Source: Lichenicola sp964248625 (GTDB taxonomy: Bacteria; Pseudomonadota; Alphaproteobacteria; Acetobacterales; Acetobacteraceae). From it: a stretch of 64,000 nucleotides of DNA. Location: positions 3,901-67,900 of the forward strand of contig CAXTZG010000007.1 of the NCBI GenBank assembly GCA_964248625.1. Direction: 5' to 3'. A program made the translations under genes and the position numbers. Under the pieces are notes generated by a model, which made no database searches, was not told the DNA's origin, and saw nothing but the letters and a program-made list of their open reading frames with translations. Shown one piece after another: positions 44,147 to 53,886 of this stretch; position 1 is the first letter of the stretch, and every line of letters begins with the position of its first letter.

Positions 44147-46418
44147 TCAATCCTGCAAGATACGGTCGGGGCGGCGCGGCACCGGACGCGCCACCGGCAG
44201 CGCCACCTTGCGGCCGGCGGAGCCGCGGCCGGACAGCGACGGGTTGGTCATGAAATACTCGTGCGCCGAGAACGGCTTGGGGCCCGGCTCCAGCCGGCTC
44301 CAGCTGCCGTCGGGCCCGAGCGTCCAGGATTGCAGGTTGTCCTTCAGGTTCATCACCATGATCTGGTCGAGCACCTGCGCATGCGCCGTCGGATTGCGGA
44401 TCGGCACCATGCTCTCGACGCGCCAGTCCATGTTGCGCGCCATCCAGTCGGCGCTGCTGATATAGACCAGCGCGTCGCGCGACGGCATGCGGTAGCCGTT
44501 GCCGAACACGAAGATGCGGCTGTGCTCCAGGAAGCGCCCGACGATCGACTTGACCTGGATGTTCTCCGACAGGCCGGGCACGCCGGGACGCAGGCAGCAG
44601 ATGCCGCGCACGATCACCAGGATGCGCACGCCCGCGGACGAGGCGGCATAGAGACGGTCGATCAGCTCGGCATCGACCAGCGAGTTCATCTTGAGCCAGA
44701 TCTGCGCGGGTTTGCCCGACCGGGCAAAGGCGATCTCCTTGTCGATCAGGGCCATCAGGGTGCTGCGTATGGTCAGCGGGCTGAAGGCGATCGCGTCCAT
44801 CGAGTTCGGCTTGGCATAGCCGGTCATGTAGTTGAACAGCCGCGCCGCATCGCGCGCGAGAGCCGGGTCGGCGGTGAAGAAGCTGAGGTCGGTATAGATC
44901 CGCGCGGTGATCGGATGGTAGTTGCCGGTGCCGAAATGCGCATACGAGCGCACGCTGCCGCCTTCGCGTCGGACGACGAGGCTGAGCTTGGCGTGCGTCT
45001 TCAGCTCGGCGAAGCCGAACACCACCTGCACGCCCGCCGCCTCCAGGGTGCGGGCCAGCCGGATGTTGGCCTCCTCGTCGAAGCGCGCGCGCAGCTCCAC
45101 CATCGCGGTGACTGACTTGCCGCTTTCGGCCGCCTCGATCAGCGCCTTCACGATCGCGCTGTCGCGCGAGGTGCGATACAGCGTCTGCTTGATCGCCAGC
45201 ACCGCCGGATCGAGGGCCGCCTGGCGGAGGAACTGCACCACCACGTCGAAGCTCTCGAACGGATGATGGACGACAATGTCCTTGGCGCGGATGGCGGCGA
45301 AGCAGTCGCCGCCGAAGTCGCGGATGCGCTCAGGGAAGCGCGGCACGTAGGGCGGGAACAGCAGGTCGGTGCGATCGCCTTCGATGATCTGCTTGACGTC
45401 GACGACGCCGACCAGCCCGTCATGCACCTGCAGCTCGCCGAGCGGGACGTCGAACTCGTCTGCGACCAGCTCGATCAGCTCGGCCGGCATGTTGTTGCGG
45501 ATGTCGAGATGGATCACCACGCCGCGCCGGCGCCGCTTGAGCGCGGTCTCGTAGGAGCGGACCAGATCCTCCGCCTCCTCCTCGTACTCGACGTCGGTGT
45601 CGCGGATAACACGGAACACCCCGCCACCGTCGACATGGAAGCCCGGGAACAGCCGGTCGAGAAACATCTCGATCAGGTCCTCCAGGATGATGAACCGGGC
45701 CTGCTGCGCCAGCTTGGCGTCGGCGTCCCCGCGCGCCGGGAGCCGGATGAAGCGGTCGACCTGGCCCGNNNNNNNNNNTCAGCCCGACCATGGCATGCCG
45801 GTTGTCCTCGTCGCTCAACAGGCGCAGCACCAGGCCGAGGCCCATGTTGGGGATGAACGGGAACGGGTGCGCGGGGTCGATGGCGAGCGGGGTCAGGATC
45901 GGGAAGATCCGCTCCATGAAGCAGGTCTCGAGCCAGGCGCGGTCCTCGTCGTCCAGGTCGCCCGCGGTCAGCACGGTGATGCCGGCGCCGGCAAGTGCTG
46001 CGCAAAGCTCCTTCCAGATGCGCTGCTGCTCGGCGAGCAGGGTGCGGCTGCGCTCCTCGACCGCGCCGAGCTGCTGTGCCGGAGTGCGGCCGTCCGGCGA
46101 GCGGGTGGTGAGCGCCTCGCGCATCTGGCCGATCAGGCCCGCGACGCGCACCGAATAGAACTCGTCCAGGTTGCCGGCGCTGATCGACAGGAAGCGCAGC
46201 CGTTCCAGCAGCGGGTTGCGCGGGTTGTCGGCCTCCTCGACGACGCGCTGGTTGAAATCGAGCCAGGACAGCTCGCGGTTGATGAACCGCTCCGACGAGT
46301 CCGGCGTGATCGCCTCGGACGTCGGATGATGCGTGACCGCGCGCCCGGCGGGCCTGTTGTTGAGGGAACGTGCAGGCGCCCTGCCCGTCCTGGTCCTTGC
46401 CGGCTTCGCCTCGTCCAC
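44147..46418 (-). CDS. ppk: Polyphosphate kinase PPK1, interrupted by an N run
   Basis: PPK1 makes inorganic polyphosphate from ATP. The N domain starts with ERFINRELSWLDFNQRV. The catalytic region has the phosphohistidine segment EHSRIFVFGNG and YISSADWMARNMDWRVE, plus AHFGTGNYHP. Ten unknown bases (45769-45778) interrupt it between MVGL and GQVDRFIRLP. With exactly ten Ns the frame breaks; with nine it closes and would spell the expected IPLP, giving about 756 residues. I treat this as an assembly gap, not a real frameshift. The start is GTG with GGGAGG upstream; no ATG is well placed. Confidence 0.92.
45769..45778. other. Assembly gap (10 N)
   Basis: Ten undetermined bases lie inside ppk. 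The flanking reading frames can be joined only if the missing length is a multiple of three, so ten is a placeholder or contains one base too many. Translations spanning it are wrong downstream of the gap. Confidence 0.95.
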
Positions 46419-46568
46419 CTGGCCCTCCCCTGCGCCTGCTGCGCTGCCGAACCTAGGGACAACGAAGCGGGGAGGAAATAGCGCCGCCCGCGCCCCGCCC
46501 GCTCCGGCCCGGTTGATAAGCCTGTCATAACAGGGCCCCATGCCGTCCCTGTCTCGAGGAGTTCACGC

Positions 46569-48452
46569 ATGCGCCGCAGATCCTTCATCGCCGCCCTGCC
46601 CGCTGCCGCCGCGATCCCGCTTGCCGGCGCCTTTGCCGCAGCGCCGCCCTCGACCTCAGGATCCCCCGCGACCACCGATGGCCCTGGCCAGGGCGGAACT
46701 GCGCATGCGGTGCCCGGGGCGCCGGCGGGCTTCCAGCCGGCGGGGGCGGAGCGGTTCGATCGTCCGGACGTGCATGCGGGCGACCGTCCGGCGGGAGCGA
46801 GCTTCGCCACGCGCTCGGCCGCCATGGGCTGCAACGGCGCCGCCGGCAGCGCGCAGCCGATCGCGACGCAGGCGGCGATCGCCATGCTCCGGCGGGGCGG
46901 CTCGGCGGCCGATGCGGCGGTGGCGATGAATGCCTGCCTCGGCTTCCTGGAGCCGACCAGCTCAGGGATGGGCGGCGACTGCTACGCGATGATCTGGGAC
47001 CCCAAGCTGGCCAAGGTGGTGGGCCTGGCCGGATCAGGGCGCAGCCCGAAAGGCTTGAGCCTGGAGACCGTGCGGGCGCGGGCGAAGAACAACGCGCTGC
47101 CGGCGCTGGGTGCGGTCAGCGTGTCGGTGCCGGGCGCGCTCGACGGCTGGTGGACGCTGCACCAGCGCTACGGGAAGCTGCCATGGAAGGAGCTGTTCGG
47201 ACCGGCGATCGACCTCGCCACGCACGGCGCGCCGGTGCCGCAGATCATCGGCTACTACATCTACCGCAACATCAAGGCGTTCGTCCGGCCCGGTTCGGGG
47301 GTGGAGGAAACCGCCAACGCGCTGCACACCTACGCGCCGAACGGCCAGGCGCCGCGCGAAGGCGACGTGTTCCGCAACCCCGACCTCGCCCGCACCTACA
47401 GGATGGTCGCCGAGGGCGGGCGCGACGCGTTCTATGACGGGCCGATCGCCGACACCATCGAGCGCTACTTCAAGCGCATCGGCGGCTGGATGACGCGCGA
47501 CGACCTCAAGCACCAGCATGCGGACTGGAACACCCCGCTCGCCACCGATTATCGCGGCGTGACGGTGCACGGCATGGCGGAAAACACGCAAGGTGCGGCG
47601 ACGCTGCAGATGCTCAACATGCTCGAGCATTTCGACCTGCGCGGGATGGGCTTCCAGTCGGCGCAGTCGTTGCAGGTGCAGATCGAGGCCAAGCGCCTCG
47701 CCTACGAGGATCGCGCCCGCTACTACGCCGATCCGGAGTTCTCCAAGGTGCCGTTCGAGTGGCTGGTGTCCAAGGAGTACGGCGCCGAGCGCGCCAAGCT
47801 GATCCGTCCGGACCGGATCAACACCGACGTCCGTCCGGGCGACGCGCCGAGCCATGGCGACACCACCTATTTCAGCGTGGCGGACTCGTCGGGCATGATG
47901 ATCTCGATGATCCAGTCGAACTTCCGCGGCATGGGATCGGGGCTGGTGGCCGACGGGCTGGGCTTCATGTTCCAGGATCGCGGACAGCTGTTCTCGCTGC
48001 GCGACGGGCATCCGAACCTGTACCAGCCGGGCAAGCGGCCGTTCCAGACCATCATCCCGGGCTTCGCCACCAAGGCCGGACAGCCCTGGATGGCGTTCGG
48101 GGTGATGGGCGGCGATATGCAGCCGATGGGCCAGCAGCAGATCATCGTCAACCGCGTCGATTACGGGCTCGACATCCAGGCCGCCGGCGACAGCCCGCGC
48201 TGGCACCATGAAGGCTCGTCGCAAAGCATGGGCGAGGACCGGCCGGGCTATCCGCCGAGCGGCGTGCTGCGGCTTGAGGCCGGCGTGCCGGAGGCGACGA
48301 AAAAGGCGCTGGCGGATCTGGGCTGGACCATGGCGCCGTCGGATGGCGGGTTCGGGCGCTATGAGTGCATCGAGCACCGGATGAGCGGGCAGGACCGTGT
48401 GTATGCGGCAGCCAGCGAGATGCGCGCCGATGGCTGCGCGCTCGCCTACTGA
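46569..48452 (+). CDS. Gamma-glutamyltransferase family protein
   Basis: This is an N-terminal-nucleophile hydrolase of the gamma-glutamyltransferase family, 627 residues. The N-terminus is Tat-like (RRRSFIAA followed by a hydrophobic stretch), predicting a periplasmic enzyme. The precursor should cleave before Thr432 in GDTTYFSVAD, giving a large subunit and a 196-residue small subunit. NPTSSGMGGD-like sequence (EPTSSGMGGDCYAMIW) and DGWWTLHQRYGK are family markers. It would act on glutathione or other gamma-glutamyl compounds. It is divergent from ppk. Confidence 0.9.
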   Translation: MRRRSFIAALPAAAAIPLAGAFAAAPPSTSGSPATTDGPGQGGTAHAVPGAPAGFQPAGAERFDRPDVHAGDRPAGASFATRSAAMGCNGAAGSAQPIATQAAIAMLRRGGSAADAAVAMNACLGFLEPTSSGMGGDCYAMIWDPKLAKVVGLAGSGRSPKGLSLETVRARAKNNALPALGAVSVSVPGALDGWWTLHQRYGKLPWKELFGPAIDLATHGAPVPQIIGYYIYRNIKAFVRPGSGVEETANALHTYAPNGQAPREGDVFRNPDLARTYRMVAEGGRDAFYDGPIADTIERYFKRIGGWMTRDDLKHQHADWNTPLATDYRGVTVHGMAENTQGAATLQMLNMLEHFDLRGMGFQSAQSLQVQIEAKRLAYEDRARYYADPEFSKVPFEWLVSKEYGAERAKLIRPDRINTDVRPGDAPSHGDTTYFSVADSSGMMISMIQSNFRGMGSGLVADGLGFMFQDRGQLFSLRDGHPNLYQPGKRPFQTIIPGFATKAGQPWMAFGVMGGDMQPMGQQQIIVNRVDYGLDIQAAGDSPRWHHEGSSQSMGEDRPGYPPSGVLRLEAGVPEATKKALADLGWTMAPSDGGFGRYECIEHRMSGQDRVYAAASEMRADGCALAY

Positions 48453-48551
48453 CCGTCATGTGCGGTCGCGTCCCGGTCGCAAGCGCCGAGCCGGGTCAGC
48501 CGGACGGCCGCCGGAGATGACGGTCGTGCCTCCGGCTGCTAGATCGGGGCC

Positions 48552-51500
48552 ATGGTTGTCGCGCCGCCCGCTTCCGTGACCGAGCCTGCATCCGACCGGC
48601 CCGGCATGGAGACGCCGTCAGCGGACGACGCGGGCGCCGGGGCGACCCGGGAAGCGCGCCACCGGGCGATCCTTGCAAGCGCCACCGCTTTCGCCATCAT
48701 CGCCACCGATCGCCGCGGCCGGGTGACCGACTGGAACGTCGGCGCCGAGCGCCTGCTCGGCTGGTCGTCGCAGGAGATGCTGGACCAGCCGCTCGACCGG
48801 CTGTTCACGCCGGAGGATCGCGCGATCGACCGGTGCGGCGCGGAGATGCGCCAGGCGCTTGAGCTGGATTGCGCGACCGACGAGCGCTGGCGCGTGCGCA
48901 AGGATGGCGGCCGTTTCTGGGCCTGTGGCGAGATGACGGCGTTGCGCGGTCCGGACGGCGCGCATCTGGGCTTTCTCCGGATCCTGCGCGATCGCACCGA
49001 GCAGCGGCTCGCCGCCGACCGCGACCGCAGCAACGTGGAGTTCCTGCACAAGGTGCTGGTGGCGTCGGTCGACTGCATCAAGGTGCTCGACCTGGAGGCC
49101 CGGCTGCTGTTCATGAACGAGGGCGGCCTGCGCGCGATGGAGGCGGCCGAGCCGGAAGCGATGCTCGGCACCTGCTGGACCGAGTTCTGGCCGGAGAAGA
49201 GCGGCCAGGACGCGGTCCGGGCGGTTGAACTGGCCCGCGCGGGCGGCACCGGCCATTTCCAGGGTTTCGCGCCGACCCTGGCCGGCACGCCGCGATGGTG
49301 GGACGTGCAGGTCACGGCGATCCCCGGCGCCGATGGCAGACCGGAGAAGCTGCTGGTGGTGTCGCGGGACGTCACCGAGCGGCGGCAGGCGAATGCCGAC
49401 ATCGGCAACCTGGCGCAGCTGGTGGAGCAGTCGTCGGATTTCATCGGCGTCGCCGGCCTGGATGGCCGCATGCTGTTCGTCAACCCGGCCGGGCGGCGTC
49501 TGGTGGGGCTGGGCGAGCGGGAAGCGGTGCGGACGCTCGAGATCGCCACATTCCTGATGCCGGGCGACCAGGCCGTCATCGCCGGGCTCGTGCTGCCGGC
49601 GGTGCGCGAGCGCGGCATCTGGGAAGGCGAGCTGCAGTTCCGCCACGCCGCCACGGGCAGCCCGATCCCGGTCCTCTTTACCGTGTTCCCGCTGCGCGAC
49701 GTGCAGCGGGTGGTGACCGGCTACGGCATCGTGAGCCGCGACCTGCGCGAACGGCGCCGGGCGGATGTCAGGCGGACGGCGCTGCTGGAGCTCGGCGACC
49801 GGATGCGCGACCTGGACGATCCGGCGGAGATGGCGTTCGTCGCGGCCGAGATCATGGGGCGGACGCTGGGCGTCAGCCGCGCGGGCTACGGGACCCTCGA
49901 TGCGGGCGGCGACACCTTGCTGGTCGATCGCGACTGGACCGCGCCCGGCTGCGAGACGGCAGCCGGCCTGCACCTCATGCGCCAGTACGGCTCCTATATC
50001 GAGAACCTGCGCCGCGGCGAGATCGTCGCCGTCGCCGACGTGACGCAGGACCCGCGCACGTCGGCAAGCCATGACACGATGCGGTCGATGGGCGTGCAGG
50101 CCCTGGTCAACCTGCCGCTGATCGAGCAGGACCGCCTGGTCGCGCTGTTCTACATCAACCACGAGCGGCCCCGTCCCTGGGATGACGCGGACATCAGCTT
50201 CGTTCGCGACGTGGCCGAGCGCACGCGCGACGCGATCGAGCGGCGCCGGGCCGAGCTGCGCCTGCGCGAGCTGGCCTTGCTGCTGGAGCAGCAGGTGGCG
50301 CAGCGGACCCGCGAGCGCGACCGCATCTGGCGGGTGAGCCAGGACCTGCTCGGGATCTCCGACAGCGACGGGCGCTGGATCAGCGTCAACCCGGCCTGGG
50401 AAGCCTCGCTCGGCTGGAGCGCCGACACCTTCATCGGCCGCACCACCGAATGGCTGGAACATCCCGACGACCGCCTCGCGACCAGGGCCGAGGTCGAGCG
50501 CCTGGCCGCCGGTCAGCGGACGCTCGTGTTCGAGAACCGGCTCCGGGCCCGGGACGGGAGCTACCACTGGCTGTCCTGGACCGCGGTGCCGGAAGACGGG
50601 CTGTTCTACTGTGTTGGGCGCGACGTGACGGCCGAGAAGGCGGCGGCGGACGCGCTGCGGCAGGCCGGGGACTGGCTGCATCAGTCGCAGAAGATGGAGG
50701 CCGTCGGCCAGCTCACCGGCGGCCTCGCGCACGACTTCAACAACCTGCTGACCGGGATCAGCGGCAGTCTCGAGCTGATGGGCACCCGCATCGCGCAGGG
50801 ACGGGTCGCGGAGGTCGACCGCTACATCGCGGCGGCACAGGGTGCGGCGCGCCGGGCGGCGTCGCTGACGCACCGGCTGCTGGCCTTCTCGCGTCGCCAG
50901 GCGCTCGACCCGAGAGCGGTCGGCATCAACCAGCTGGTGACCGGCCTGGTGGAGCTGATCGGCCACACCGTCGGACCGTCGGTGGCCATCGAGGTGATCC
51001 CCGCCGCCGGGCTCTGGACCGCCCTGGTTGACACGAACCAGCTTGAGAACGCGCTGCTCAACCTGTGCATCAATGCCCGGGATGCGATGTCGGGCGGCGG
51101 CCGGATCACCATCGAGACCGCCAACACCCGGCTCGACAAGAAGGCTGCACGCGAACTCGACCTGCCGCCTGGAGACTACGTGTCGCTCTGCGTCGGCGAC
51201 ACCGGCAGCGGCATGACGCCGGACGTGATCGCGCGCGCCTTCGAGCCGTTCTTCACCACCAAGCCGGTTGGACAGGGCACCGGGCTCGGGCTGTCGATGA
51301 TCTACGGCTTCGCGCGCCAGTCGGGCGGCGGCGTGCGCATCCGCTCCGAGCTGAATGTCGGCACGACGCTGTGCCTGTATCTGCCGCGTCACCTCGGCGT
51401 GGAGGATGCCGACGATGCCACGGCGACGCCGGATCAACCCGGTGCCGAACCGGGCGAAACCGTGCTGGTGGTCGATGACGAGGCGATGGTCCGGCTGCTG

Positions 51501-51821
51501 GTCGTCGAGACGCTGGTGGATCTCGGCTACCGGGCGATCGAGGCGGCCGACGGTCCCACCGGACTGGCGCTGCTGCGGTCCGACATCCGCATCGACCTGC
51601 TGGTCACCGACATGGGCCTGCCCGGCGGCGTCAACGGCCGGCAGCTCGCCGACGCCGGACGGGGCGTCAGGCCCGGCCTGAAGGTGCTGTTCATCACCGG
51701 CTATGCGGCCACCGCCATTATCGGCGACGAGGCGCTGGAGCCGGGCATGCACATGCTGACCAAGCCGTTCGCGATGGATGTGCTGGCCGGTCGGATCAGG
51801 GCGCTGATCTCGGACCGGTAG
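48552..51821 (+). CDS. Hybrid sensor histidine kinase, PAS-PAS-PAS-GAF-PAS-HisKA-HATPase-REC
   Basis: This is a 1089-residue cytoplasmic sensor with no membrane helix. Approximate order: PAS (36-150), PAS (165-285), PAS (290-410), GAF (415-570), a short coiled linker, PAS (595-710), HisKA with His727 in LAHDFNNLL, HATPase with NLCINARDAM, GDTGSGM and GTGLGLSMIYGF, and a C-terminal receiver with VVDDEAMV and Asp1020 in VTDMGLPGG. It belongs to the FixL/CckA-like hybrid group. The ligand is unknown. No separate response regulator or phosphotransfer gene is adjacent. An ATG with GGGGCC upstream is used as start. Confidence 0.9.
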   Translation: MVVAPPASVTEPASDRPGMETPSADDAGAGATREARHRAILASATAFAIIATDRRGRVTDWNVGAERLLGWSSQEMLDQPLDRLFTPEDRAIDRCGAEMRQALELDCATDERWRVRKDGGRFWACGEMTALRGPDGAHLGFLRILRDRTEQRLAADRDRSNVEFLHKVLVASVDCIKVLDLEARLLFMNEGGLRAMEAAEPEAMLGTCWTEFWPEKSGQDAVRAVELARAGGTGHFQGFAPTLAGTPRWWDVQVTAIPGADGRPEKLLVVSRDVTERRQANADIGNLAQLVEQSSDFIGVAGLDGRMLFVNPAGRRLVGLGEREAVRTLEIATFLMPGDQAVIAGLVLPAVRERGIWEGELQFRHAATGSPIPVLFTVFPLRDVQRVVTGYGIVSRDLRERRRADVRRTALLELGDRMRDLDDPAEMAFVAAEIMGRTLGVSRAGYGTLDAGGDTLLVDRDWTAPGCETAAGLHLMRQYGSYIENLRRGEIVAVADVTQDPRTSASHDTMRSMGVQALVNLPLIEQDRLVALFYINHERPRPWDDADISFVRDVAERTRDAIERRRAELRLRELALLLEQQVAQRTRERDRIWRVSQDLLGISDSDGRWISVNPAWEASLGWSADTFIGRTTEWLEHPDDRLATRAEVERLAAGQRTLVFENRLRARDGSYHWLSWTAVPEDGLFYCVGRDVTAEKAAADALRQAGDWLHQSQKMEAVGQLTGGLAHDFNNLLTGISGSLELMGTRIAQGRVAEVDRYIAAAQGAARRAASLTHRLLAFSRRQALDPRAVGINQLVTGLVELIGHTVGPSVAIEVIPAAGLWTALVDTNQLENALLNLCINARDAMSGGGRITIETANTRLDKKAARELDLPPGDYVSLCVGDTGSGMTPDVIARAFEPFFTTKPVGQGTGLGLSMIYGFARQSGGGVRIRSELNVGTTLCLYLPRHLGVEDADDATATPDQPGAEPGETVLVVDDEAMVRLLVVETLVDLGYRAIEAADGPTGLALLRSDIRIDLLVTDMGLPGGVNGRQLADAGRGVRPGLKVLFITGYAATAIIGDEALEPGMHMLTKPFAMDVLAGRIRALISDR

Positions 51822-51861
51822 CCGGGCCGCGACCGGCTGCCGGGCGATCGGGACGGACACG

Positions 51862-52704
51862 TCACAGCAGGGACGCCGTCTCGGTGTCGCCATCCGCCGC
51901 CGGCAGCTCCGCGGGCCCCGCCAGCAGCTCGGCCAGCACCGAGGCGGCCAGCGACCGCGTCACGCCGCGGCCCGACGCCAGGGTCGCCTCGTCCAGCCGG
52001 TGGGCTGCCTCGCGCATGGCGCCGGCGGTACGCGGCAGGCGCGGCATCAGCCAGTCGATCACGCCCTGCGTCACGCCGAGCTGCCGCTCCACCAGCAGCC
52101 GCATCAGCAGGATGCGCAGCAGGGCCGCGTCCGGACGTCCGAGCGCGACCGAATGGGTCGCTCGCAGCCGCGAGCTGAGGTCGGGCAGCGCCACCGGCCA
52201 CCGGGACGGCGCCGCGCGGGCGGTCAGCAGCACCGGCAGTCCGGACTCGTGGGCAGCGTTGAGCAGATGCAGCAGCGCCGGCTCGTCGGGCGAGGCGTCG
52301 GCATCGTCGACGGCGATGCCGCCCCAGCCGCCCGGCATGCGGAACAGCGCGTCGAGGTCGCGCAGCGCCGTCCCGGGCAGCAGCAGCGCGTCGTGCTCGC
52401 GCGCCCAGACATGCAGCAGATGGGTCTTGCCGCTGCCGGCCTCGCCGCACAGCGCCAGCCGCCGCGACGGCCAGCCGGCATGGCCGCCCGGCCCGAGCCA
52501 GGCCAGGGCTGCCTCGTTGGATGCCGCCGCCAGGAAGTCGGCGCGCTCGAAGCGCGGGTGGTGGGCGAACGGCAAGGCGAGCTGGCGCAGCCCGTCGCCC
52601 GGACGCTGATCGGGCGCGCCCGTGAGCGCCGGCCCGGCGGCAGCCGGGATCGCCGCGGTCGGCAGATGCCCGGGCACCCCGTCATGACTGCCCGTCTGTC
52701 CCAC
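51862..52704 (-). CDS. hdaA: DnaA-related regulator HdaA
   Basis: This is a 280-residue AAA+ protein related to DnaA domain III but lacking the DNA-binding domain, as in Hda/HdaA, which promotes hydrolysis of DnaA-ATP after replication starts. The N-terminal RQLALPFAHHP is the clamp-binding-like motif at the usual place before PRFERADFLAA. Walker A is GEAGSGKTHLLHVW and Walker B is IAVDDADA. About 35 residues precede the clamp motif, so a later start is possible. It is divergent from purM, an arrangement seen in other alphaproteobacteria. Confidence 0.87.
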   Translation of the reverse strand: MGQTGSHDGVPGHLPTAAIPAAAGPALTGAPDQRPGDGLRQLALPFAHHPRFERADFLAAASNEAALAWLGPGGHAGWPSRRLALCGEAGSGKTHLLHVWAREHDALLLPGTALRDLDALFRMPGGWGGIAVDDADASPDEPALLHLLNAAHESGLPVLLTARAAPSRWPVALPDLSSRLRATHSVALGRPDAALLRILLMRLLVERQLGVTQGVIDWLMPRLPRTAGAMREAAHRLDEATLASGRGVTRSLAASVLAELLAGPAELPAADGDTETASLL

Positions 52705-52816
52705 TGCTTTGCGCGCCGCCCCGCCTGCCGTAAATGGTCCGGACCATTACCGCAGCTTCGGCGGCACTTCGATCCCTCGCGGGGCCGATCGCACCGAATG
52801 CCAGAGGGCCGTCTGC

Positions 52817-53884
52817 ATGAGTGTCGAGAAGCCGCCAGCCGCCTCCTACCGCGACGCGGGAGTCGATATCGAGGCCGGCGACGCGCTGATCGAGGCGATC
52901 AAGCCGGCGGCGAAGGCGACCGACCGGCCCGGCACCATGGGCGGACTCGGCGGCTTCGGCGCCCTGTTCGACCTCAAGGCGGCAGGCTTCCTCGATCCGG
53001 TGCTGGTGTCGGCCACCGACGGCGTCGGCACCAAGCTGATGCTGGCCATCGAGACCGGCCGGCACGAGACGGTCGGCATCGACCTGGTGGCGATGTGCGT
53101 CAACGACCTGGTGGTCGCCGGCGCGGAGCCGCTGTTCTTTCTCGATTATTTCGCCACCGGCCGGCTGGCGGTCGACGACGCGGCCCGGGTGGTGCGCGGC
53201 ATCGCCGAGGGCTGCCGGCAGTCGGGCTGCGCGCTGGTCGGCGGCGAGACCGCGGAGATGCCCGGCATGTATGCGCCGGGCCACTACGACCTTGCCGGCT
53301 TCGCGGTGGGGGCGGCCGAGCGCGGCACGCTGCTGCCGGGCCGGATCTCGCCCGGCGACATCATCCTGGGGCTACCGTCGAGCGGGGTGCATTCCAACGG
53401 CTTCTCGCTGGTGCGCCGCATCGTGGCGGAGGCCGGGCTGGGCTGGGACGACCCCGCCCCGTTCGCGCCGGCGATGTCGCTGGGCGAGGCGCTGATGACG
53501 CCGACCCGGCTCTATGTGAGCCAGGTGATGGCGCTGCATCGCGCCGGCCTGCTGCGAGGTGCGGCCCATATCACCGGCGGCGGCCTGCCCGGCAACCTGC
53601 CGCGCGTGCTGCCGGCCGGCGTGACGGCGGTGATCGATGCGAGCGGGTGGACGATGCCGCCGGTGTTCCCGTGGCTGGCCCGCACCGGCGGCGTGGCGCC
53701 GGACGAGATGCTGCGCGTGTTCAACTGCGGCATCGGCATGGCGCTGGTGGTGTCGAACGCGACCAGCGCCAGCGCGCTGCTGGCCGAGCTCGGCGAGGCG
53801 TTCGTGATGATCGGCCGGATCGAGGCGGCACCCAGCCCCGATGCGCCGGCCAGCCTGCGCTTCTCGCACCTGCCGGCGTTCTGA
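52817..53884 (+). CDS. purM: Phosphoribosylformylglycinamidine cyclo-ligase PurM
   Basis: PurM converts FGAM to aminoimidazole ribonucleotide in purine synthesis. Seen are SYRDAGVDIEAGDALI at the N-terminus, SATDGVGTKLMLA, NDLVVAGAEPLFFLDY, GGETAEMPGMY and HITGGGLPGNLPRVLP. The ATG at 52817 gives 355 residues, the usual length; a longer upstream frame has no family support. PurN follows two bases after the stop. Confidence 0.96.
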   Translation: MSVEKPPAASYRDAGVDIEAGDALIEAIKPAAKATDRPGTMGGLGGFGALFDLKAAGFLDPVLVSATDGVGTKLMLAIETGRHETVGIDLVAMCVNDLVVAGAEPLFFLDYFATGRLAVDDAARVVRGIAEGCRQSGCALVGGETAEMPGMYAPGHYDLAGFAVGAAERGTLLPGRISPGDIILGLPSSGVHSNGFSLVRRIVAEAGLGWDDPAPFAPAMSLGEALMTPTRLYVSQVMALHRAGLLRGAAHITGGGLPGNLPRVLPAGVTAVIDASGWTMPPVFPWLARTGGVAPDEMLRVFNCGIGMALVVSNATSASALLAELGEAFVMIGRIEAAPSPDAPASLRFSHLPAF

Positions 53885-53886
53885 CC

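Noticed and set aside
45420..46541. Reading ppk as a frameshifted pseudogene
   Set aside because: The break coincides exactly with the N run and disappears with a nine-base filling; both halves are otherwise perfect PPK1.
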